Assembly: GCF_030269925.1 (NCBI RefSeq)
Contig: NC_085111.1
Span: 4,828,142-4,892,141, forward strand
DNA from: Bombyx mori
Taxonomy: Eukaryota > Arthropoda > Insecta > Lepidoptera > Bombycidae
DNA length: 64,000 bases
Reading direction: 5' to 3'
Shown: one piece after another, positions 56,315 through 64,000 of the stretch
How the letters are laid out: each line of letters opens with the position of its first letter
How positions within the stretch are numbered: position 1 is the stretch's first letter
Translations under genes and position numbers: made by a program
The notes under the pieces: generated by a model
Seen by the model: the letters and a program-made list of their open reading frames with translations, nothing else
What the model was told of the DNA's origin: nothing
Database searches by the model: none

Positions 56315-57647
56315 TATGGTAATAAAATAAAATGATATAAATAATATGAACCTAGAATGTGGTAATAAAATAAAATAGAAACAAAGTAATTGAACAAATT
56401 CTGTGTATTTTATGTTGTTTCAATCTACACATTTTAAAACTAATTTCTGATAAACAAACATGTCACTACGTGTATGAACATAGATATAGCTAAAGTCATG
56501 CACAATCGTGGATTTAAATAATAATTAATAATGAGATATGAGAATTCAAGGTCAATTACATCAGACATCGTACGTACAAATGCATCACAGATAAGATATT
56601 GTTATTCGAAAGTAAAAATCATGCTTATAGCTTTTTAATTTTTAAACAATAAACGAACAATTTTAACGATTAATAAAGCAATATTGACAAAAACGTATGA
56701 TATGAAATGATTAAATGATTACTTGCTACCACAGGCTTTGCTACAATATTAAAAGACAATTATCGAGGCACCATACAAACTCAATGTCTCGTACTACTTA
56801 CTACTATGAATTAAAAAAAAAAAACTTCATGGACGTAAAAAACACAATTATAAAATGGATTGATGTATTGAAAACGTTTTATATTCAATAACATTATAGA
56901 TATTCTCACGAAAATATCACACGGGACGTTAATAATTAATTATAAATGTTTGAAATCGATTCTCGTTCACATAATCTGTCATGGAGTATCGAGACGTTAC
57001 ACGAAACAACACCGAAAGCCATCAAAATAAATAACTAAAATTAATTTTAATGTCGATTTGATATATACAAAAATGACGAGACCGATTCGGTCCCACGGTC
57101 CTACGCGACGCCATTAAAACACAACTTTGGATAATCGTAACGACTATGGCTAAAAGGGCTAAAACACTAGTTTACAATAAAGCTTTTTTAGAACAACATT
57201 TACACACATTAACAAATTGCTTGACGATAAACATTAACAAGTGGGATGGGACTACGTCGGGAAAACAAGTCTCATTGTGATTCGGGCGTAACCAGGAAAT
57301 TCTAGGGAGTAACTAATCTCCCGCCACTACTGAGAAGTAGTCGCTCGAGATGAACAAGCTTGAGCAAAACTTGATCTCACCGAAAAATCCTGGCAACACC
57401 GTCTACTGTCCTACAAAATTAACGCTAGACATTGGATATTGCTAAATAAGTTTCATACTAAATGGTGGTGAATTACATTTTAGATCTCAAGTAATACTGA
57501 AAGCAGAGATGAATACCAATATCATATAGTTAGCAGCTATAAACCAATTAAATACCTAGGTTAGTCTTTTTTGACAGTGACATTTTTGGTACTTATTATA
57601 GAGTAACAAGGACAGGTAGTGTAGTCGGTAACGCAAGGTGTGGTGGT
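56315..57647. other. probable 3' untranslated region of the Rho exchange factor
   Basis: AT-rich sequence directly after the stop codon at 57648, read on the - strand. No repeat or frame is recognised. The extent of the transcript cannot be fixed without RNA data. Confidence 0.4.
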
Positions 57648-60600
57648 TCAATGCTCGTGAAGGCGGTCGTGCGACCTGCTGGAGGAGCGCGACGTCTTGC
57701 GCTGGTCGAGGTAGGCAGCCGGAGCCCAGCCCTCGCCTTGTCCGCCTGTACACAAGCACAACAATTATTGCATATATTTTTTATAGCTTAGATGGGTGGA
57801 CGAGCTCAAAGCCCACCTGGTATTAAGTGGTAACAGGAGCCCATAGACATCTACGACGTAAATACGCCACCCAACTTGGGATATAAGTTCTAAGATCTCA
57901 AGTATAGTAACAGCGGCTGCCTCACCCTTCAAACCGAAACGCATGACTGCTTCACGGCAGAAATAGACAGGTTGGTGGTACCTACCCGCGCGGGCTCACA
58001 AGAGGTCCTACCACCAGTAATTACGCGCAAATTATCATTTTGCGGGTTTGATTTTTATTACACGATGCTGTTCTTTCGCCGTGGATGGGTTCCAAGCAAT
58101 ACAAAAAAAAACACGTCTCTGGATTTCGATAAAGTCATGTAGACTGTGGGCTATTCTAAGCATCAACAGCTGTAAAACAGTTATGTGTCATTTATTGGTC
58201 GCTTAACAAGGAAAAAATAGAATGCGTTTAGTACCTGCAAGCCGCACGTACCACCAGCCGGCACAGCCGACTTTGAGTAGTTCAGCGTGTTGTCCCTCTC
58301 GCAGCGACACTTCGCTCGGTCCCACGGCTGTGTAGTCGGACAGCGCCACCAGTCCACATCCCACCGCCTAAACAATCCAACACATTATACGACACTGTTT
58401 TAATGTTTTAAATACTCCCTTTACAATTGTACGCATCTCTTAATATATATATTTCAATCACAACAAAACAATAATTTTCTGTTGTTGAAATTAACTATAC
58501 ATTCAGGTATTTGAAAGTGAAATTATCGTTACTAAATTCGGGTCTGTTAATGCCATTTTAGAGCCTTAGTATTATCATGTCGCATTTTTTTACGGTACGT
58601 TATCTCAAAATTATTTCAACACAATAGAGGTTTTACTTACTCAAATACATGCATAACGTTTTAGTAAAATTTACGGAAATTGTACAACACTGCTCTTTTG
58701 AAATTAAGATTACATATTTAACTTATACTTTTCACGCAAATTCGTGAGAGGAAAAATTCAATATTAGTTATCTTTTATTGATCTTAAAGCCAATTTACCT
58801 GCTATTTACAGTAGAATAAATTGGTTATAAGATCCAATTTTATCGCAGTATTATATATTCCCATAAACAATAACAGATGGCAGCACTTTTGGTTTTTTAT
58901 CACCACAGACAATTACCTAAACAGTCTGTTCGCACATTTGTTAAAACAGATTAAAATAATCTGAATACTTTTCATAAAGTGCTACCATCAATTTTAGCAT
59001 TTTAGTTTCACACACAGTACATGCAGTTTCAGAAGTTGAAGTACAATTATTAGTATTTTAACATGTCAATAATAATTGGTCAACATGCACGTTAGTTTTG
59101 AGCCCTTAGTTGAAATTCGTTTAAAATACGTATTGTGTACAAGGTTCTTGGAGTGTTAAAATCATATAATTTGTATCTTATAAATAAATTTATATAAAAC
59201 ATATTTAATACAGGTAATATAATAAACAAAAGTTATGTGTTTAAAAAATACTTTACATATATGTAGTTTTAGTAAAATTGAGATTTTATTACAGAAATTC
59301 ATAATGATAATATGTACAATACAAATAAGTAGGCTAGATAAAATTATTAAGATTTTTTTTTGTGATGTTTTATTGGGCAGTATATCGAAGAAACACAGAG
59401 TAAAACAATTAGATGCGACAGCACATCGTAAGCGGTGCTCAGTGAATGATGCAAGCTGCAGTGTTGCCTGACAATGTATCAGGTTTGTGTAACTAATACC
59501 GTAAGAAGATTTCTTCATAGTTTATAGTACCACAGACGTCTTGATGCTTCACAAAAAATCTTTCAATGTATCATAAATATATATTATTTAATAATACGTA
59601 TTATAATTAGACATACTCAGTACCTAGTTTTTGTACGTCACAGACAATGACAGTTGAAAAAATAATAATACCGACAGTGATTCTGTTTAAAATACACGAA
59701 GCAAGCGCATTACACAACATAAAATAATCAAAGCACACTGACAATGAGACATAACAAAACATAAACTTACACGATAGTTAATGTTCAGCGAATAGAACCG
59801 AAATATCCACGTTCTCTTTGGTTACCGCACTAAGCTTTGGACATAAACTCAGTCTGTTTCATTATATACAAGACCTCTACTTCGCGTAAAGGTATTTAAC
59901 TTTCAGTATTGGGATACGTAAAACGTGGAGGTGGCTTGCGCAGAGCCCGATACCGAAAAGAACTGTACCACTCTGTGGATGGTACCGTTGAGACCGACGG
60001 CCTCCGTCACCTGTTGAACAACACAACATACAGCAAGACGCCATTTTGTAGAAATAGCTACGTCAAGATGGCGGCTGTCGATTCGAAATTACACCTCAAC
60101 TTTGAGTTATTGCGGTGCAATATGGTATGTGCAAAACTAAATAAACATCTGTGTTTGTGTTGCTAATTCATTCTTTAGAATCAAAAAAAAAGCGATGATG
60201 GATGGCCGGGCTAAACCAAATTATTAAGCTGCATCAGCGTGAATCTTAACTGTTTCGGGGTAATAGTGTAAAACTTCAAGAAAGTCGTGGTAGATATCTT
60301 GTATTTTTCTAATGGATTAATGTACTTTTAGGATAAAATTAGCTTTAGCCGGGATAGTGAAGCATAAACAGGGCCAGTTCTTTTATTTACTTAATTCTTT
60401 TAAAACAGAGAAGTCTGGCCCTGGCCTTGTGGAAGAAGATCCGTGTTCCAGGGTTGTCAGCCTCATCATGCGCTATCCGTGACAAGTCGTTTGGCATTCC
60501 TATAAAATACACTGTACACTTACATATATTTGAACTCACTTCACTCATCACTGCAATCCAAAATTACAGAGCGTTAAATGGGGTATTTAGCAAAGCTACC

Positions 60601-63370
60601 CCACTCCCTTTGGAAGCGGATTACTTACTCTACTATGTTAGTAATCTTAACACACATGAAGACTTTTGGCACAACATTTAAATACACTATGAAAATCCCA
60701 TTATATCCACAGTAATTAAAGGTTTAAGACGTACACAAACAAACAAATGTGATTGACGATTACCAATAAATTTAGCTTGTTAATAATGATTATTAGATTA
60801 GAACAATTTTTTTTTATCCCATCTCTATTGAAAAAAGTGTACATCTACATATATACGTGTTGTATGTTTTAAAGTTAAAATTGAATAAAATATTCTTTTA
60901 ATTTGTATTAATTGAAACTATAGTTATTTTTTAATTTAAGATTTTTAAAATTCAAGTTTTAATATTTAATAATAAAATGTACTTAAACATTGAACTATAC
61001 AAATGTACACAATTTCTTCGTCACTATTCCGATCCCCTGATGATCAACTTATTAGTAATCATTATTTTGATTTAAAACACAGTAAATAAATAAAAAAAAA
61101 AATCATTATTTGACTCAAACTGAATGTATTGTTAGGTATTATCTATTTACAGTGTTGCCCAATAAATATTTTAAAATGCAGTTTTATTCAAGGAATTTAT
61201 TAACTCCCCGATGTCTTAGATCAAAGGATTTTAACAGATACTTCAATGTGTTTTTTTTTTTGTATTCTATTTGTCACAATAAAATCCTGACGCAGCTAAG
61301 TTTTGCGAAGAGCATTCATCGTTCAAATTAATTCCAATTGTCACAATTAAAAAAAAAACCTGCGAAACCTAATTAAGTGTGTAGAATAAAAATGATCCCT
61401 GTTTTAGAACTTGGTCTTTATATTATATTATAGGAAACATACGTAAATCACTTAAAAGACGACATTGTCTTTCAATTTTTAGGCACTAATGATCATAACC
61501 GCGTTAAATATTTCAGTTAAATCTATTGTGATATTATGACCGAATCTGAGCGAAACTAGTCACTTTAGAAATTAAAAAAAAAACATGATTGAAAGATATA
61601 TAGAGTTATAAAAAAGGTTTTGTATTTGGCTGTTTATTATGTTACAGTCACTGTTAAAATCTATGACGGAAAAGATATTTTGGTCACTAGATATCGGAAA
61701 TTACTACTTTCTTAGCCCATATTTTGTCCTTATTTCTTTATCTAACTCATTCACTAAATAGAAAAGTTGACTTGTAGTTTGGGTATAAAAAAAAGTATGT
61801 TCCAAAACTAAAATCGAAAAAAAAAACCGTTCAATATTTTATTAATTCACAATATTCGTATTCCACAAATATTTCGTGAGTCGCTTAAAGATTTGGGCGT
61901 GCGAGAGAAGTAGCGCGATTTTCCAATTATGCGCTTCCTTATATTTTACCACTAACAAAAAAAATGTTGTTAGACATAAAACAATGTTACAAAATGAATT
62001 AAAAATTCCTATTACCGTATCGTATCGTCAGATCAATCAATCAATCAATCAATCAATCAATTAATGAGCCCTTTGTCTAGAACTTTTAGGGACTGTTGAT
62101 TTAATTTAGTGTCAGATAGTTTTGTATGTAGGTGTCCCTTATATATAGGTGTCCCTTACCGGTGCGTGTTCGACGTCGTCGTCGTCGTCGTCGGAGGGGT
62201 CCGTGGACCAGCAGGGCTCGTCGTGCGCGTCGCACGAGCCGGTGCGGGGCGCGGTGGGGGGTTGGGGGCGGGGCTGCGCGCCCGACACCTCCCACGAGCT
62301 CGTCTGGATTAGTGTTCTGGAATCAAGAGGAATGATATCAGACGTCACAAGTACAGTAAGTCGGAGTATCTAAATATAACCAAAACTAGAAACAAACAAC
62401 TGAAAACCATATTTATAGTTTAAAAAGGGGAACAAAAACGATTTAGGGGTTTTTGCCTATTGTTTGAACATACAAATAGACAGACATGTCCTAAAATATT
62501 TATACATATATTAAAAACGATTACTGTTAAAATAGGAAATGTACACATCAATGAATCAGCTGATGCACAAGGTCAACGATCTCCCGTATTCCCTGGGAGC
62601 GCTTTAGATGCAATATCATTAATACGACCGAAATATTAAACTATTTCAACTGATCTAACTACAGTAGGCGCGCGAGGACATGTCCATCCTGAGGAATGCT
62701 GTAGTGCTGGACCTAGTTAATTATAGTAATGTTGATAATAACTACCGATTTAGTCAACAGCTGTCAATTTAGTTTAATGTAACTTAAGGACATTTTGCAA
62801 TTTATGAAAGAAAATAAATGTGATAAGTAATTACTTGTTTATTTCTAATAGAGAAAAATATTTTTTAAATTCCAATTCAATCACTATCAAATTTTTAATG
62901 AGAAGACAACCGACAGAGCAGAGTCGGAATCAGTATGTATCTTTTTTCAGTAGGTTTTTTTTCTATCTGAATTTATTGGAAGCGGAGTAATTATGGTTAA
63001 ATAAACACAATAGCGTTACCTAGCGTAAATTTTCGATATCGATAAGTGCGTTACAGCCGTCAAGGACAACACTCGACAGGGAGGCGAGCGAAGGTGGAGC
63101 GAGCTGTCTCCCGCGCGTCGCCTCTAGCCCCGATGGGCATAAATTCGCGCGAATACAGTACCTGTGATGCTGCAGTCCGTACTGCCGAACTCGCTCGCCC
63201 TTGAGTTCCTTCAGCTGGTCGAGCAGCACCCGTTTGATCCGCTCGACCCAGGCGCGCTTCACCTCGACCGTGGGCGCCGTGATCGTGTGCACCTCACACC
63301 TGCCCTGGCGCCACACCTCGAACTTGCGGAGATCGCCCTTAACGGATTCCGTAAGACCTATTTGTGACAT
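57648..63370 (-). CDS. Dbl-family Rho guanine-nucleotide-exchange factor, C-terminal 198 residues (PH end and SH3)
   Basis: Activates Rho-type GTPases at membranes; only the 3' end is in the window. Coding exons (- strand order): 63370-63162, 62316-62160, 58367-58235, 57745-57648, joining in phase over 597 nt to TGA. The first visible exon gives MSQIGLTESVKGDLRKFEVW and APTVEVKRAWVERIKRVL, the second half of a PH domain as found after the DH domain in DBS/MCF2L- and puratrophin-like factors. An acidic linker (DPSDDDDDDVEH) follows, then an SH3 domain split over two exons (ALSDYTAVGPSEVSLREGQ, GWWYVRLA, GEGWAPAAYLD). The end is Arg/Ser-rich. Upstream DH and any Sec14/spectrin part lie right of the window. 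The subfamily is my best guess from domain order. Confidence 0.82.
57780..58075 (-). repeat. Bm1 SINE, reverse
   Basis: From tagcttagatgggtggacga through the body to attttgcgggtttgattttt and tctttcgccgtgga; the tRNA-like head is missing. Its left edge is about 35 bp upstream of the acceptor of the last exchange-factor exon. Confidence 0.88.
58400..62030. other. large intron of the exchange-factor gene
   Basis: About 3.8 kb between the linker exon and the SH3 exon. Mostly AT-rich. Short frames at 59909-60166 and 60427-60681 show no family resemblance and no codon bias, so no gene is called. No recurring repeat was recognised. Confidence 0.45.
62032..62062. repeat. (AATC)n microsatellite
   Basis: About seven uninterrupted atca units, 98 bp beyond the donor of the linker exon. 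Confidence 0.93.
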
Positions 63371-63410
63371 CTGCAAGGAAATTATCGTCTGGTTTTAATA
63401 TTAGTCTAGA

Positions 63411-63575
63411 AGTCATCGTGGCCTAAAGGATAAAACGTCCAGTGCATCCGTGTTGAGCGATGCACCGGTGTTCGAATCCCGCAGGCGGGTACCAATTTTT
63501 CTAATGAAAAACGTACTCAACAAATGTTTGAGATGTCTATGGGCTCCAGTAGTATCTAACAATAAAAAAAAAGTT
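63411..63575 (+). repeat. internally deleted Bm1 SINE
   Basis: The head is intact (tcgtggcctaaaggataaaa, box B-like GGTGTTCGAATCC, cgcaggcgggtaccaa) and continues to tactcaacaaatgttt. The sequence then jumps to gagatgtctatgggctccag near the 3' end and a poly(A) tail, leaving 165 bp instead of about 430. Confidence 0.85.
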
Positions 63576-63579
63576 ATTG

Positions 63580-64000
63580 AGTCATGTTGTCTACAAGTTT
63601 ACATAATGAATTATCAATATTGTAAGACCAATATGCAGTGAATGTTAAAGCGCAAGATAGGGTGAAGTGGAGAGAGCTTGTGAGGACTCTATGTACCAGC
63701 GGGGTACATTATGACTACTATTACTGTCTTATGTACGAGTGATATGACAAAACAATAAAGTTGCACAGTATTCATTGTCACAACATTGAAAAAAAAATTT
63801 ATAGTTTTAAATTCGCAGCGCTCAACATGACTCCATCGACAGGGTCGCGATATAAGGTGTTAGGTCGGTGGTATATATTTGAAATCAAACCATCGAGAGT
63901 CCGAATAATACTCCCCTATATTTGATATATAGTTATATATTTATATATTAAGTAAGTTTATATATGTATAGTTTATATATATATATATAATATGTTATAT
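63580..64000. other. intron of the exchange-factor gene; AT-rich end of window
   Basis: No coding signal was found. The last 90 bases are a TA-rich low-complexity tract (tatatatata repeats). The next upstream exon of the - strand gene should lie beyond the window. Confidence 0.5.

Noticed and set aside
59909..60681. Possible small genes in the exchange-factor intron
   Set aside because: Two frames of about 85 codons have no recognisable motifs, no splice support and AT-driven composition.
62101..62348. Several overlapping frames on both strands near 62.2 kb
   Set aside because: Only the - strand frame with an acidic run joins in phase to the PH and SH3 exons; the others come from the repeated gtcgtc tract.

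Overview
The window is animal nuclear DNA from a moth, most likely the silkworm Bombyx mori or a close relative. Genes are split into short exons with GT/AG borders. Introns and spacers are AT-rich, while many exons are very GC-rich. About sixteen copies or fragments of one tRNA-headed SINE that I recognise as Bm1 are scattered through the window. The species call rests on recalled repeat families, because no search could be run.

Five protein-coding genes can be rebuilt exon by exon. From left to right they are: (1) the 3' part of a prolyl endopeptidase gene, + strand, nine exons from 5761 to 13494, encoding the last 419 residues with the catalytic triad motifs; (2) staufen, - strand, 31579 down to 16413, fourteen coding exons and 783 residues with five double-stranded-RNA-binding domains; (3) Nup188, - strand, 46883 down to 33721, sixteen coding exons and 1,824 residues, a scaffold nucleoporin; (4) adenylate kinase 2, + strand, 47665 to 52410, three coding exons and 242 residues, head to head with Nup188 across about 780 bp; (5) the 3' end of a Dbl-family Rho guanine-nucleotide-exchange factor, - strand, 63370 down to 57648, with the end of a PH domain, an acidic linker and an SH3 domain. 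For every chain the exon phases add up to one open frame, which is the main support for the splice sites.

The rest is mostly mobile DNA. At the left edge is a Ty3/Gypsy-type LTR element (945-4172) with two near-identical LTRs and one long gag-protease frame, but with reverse transcriptase, RNase H and most of integrase deleted. Next to it is a roughly 1 kb element with about 256 bp inverted repeats. Introns hold non-autonomous DNA transposons with clear ends: pogo/Tigger-like (TA duplication), two piggyBac-like (TTAA), a hAT-like element with a perfect 8-bp duplication, a Helitron, and three unassigned inverted-repeat families. Tails of several LINE families are present, including an R1-clade piece that keeps its C-terminal zinc knuckle. 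Several insertions are nested, so relative ages can be read off.

I found no new multi-gene system. The genes are conserved housekeeping or RNA-localisation genes with no evident shared pathway. The most notable observations are how often repeat boundaries sit within about 40 bp of splice sites, the nested insertions, the deleted Gypsy element with an intact gag-protease frame, and the sharp GC contrast between exons and introns.
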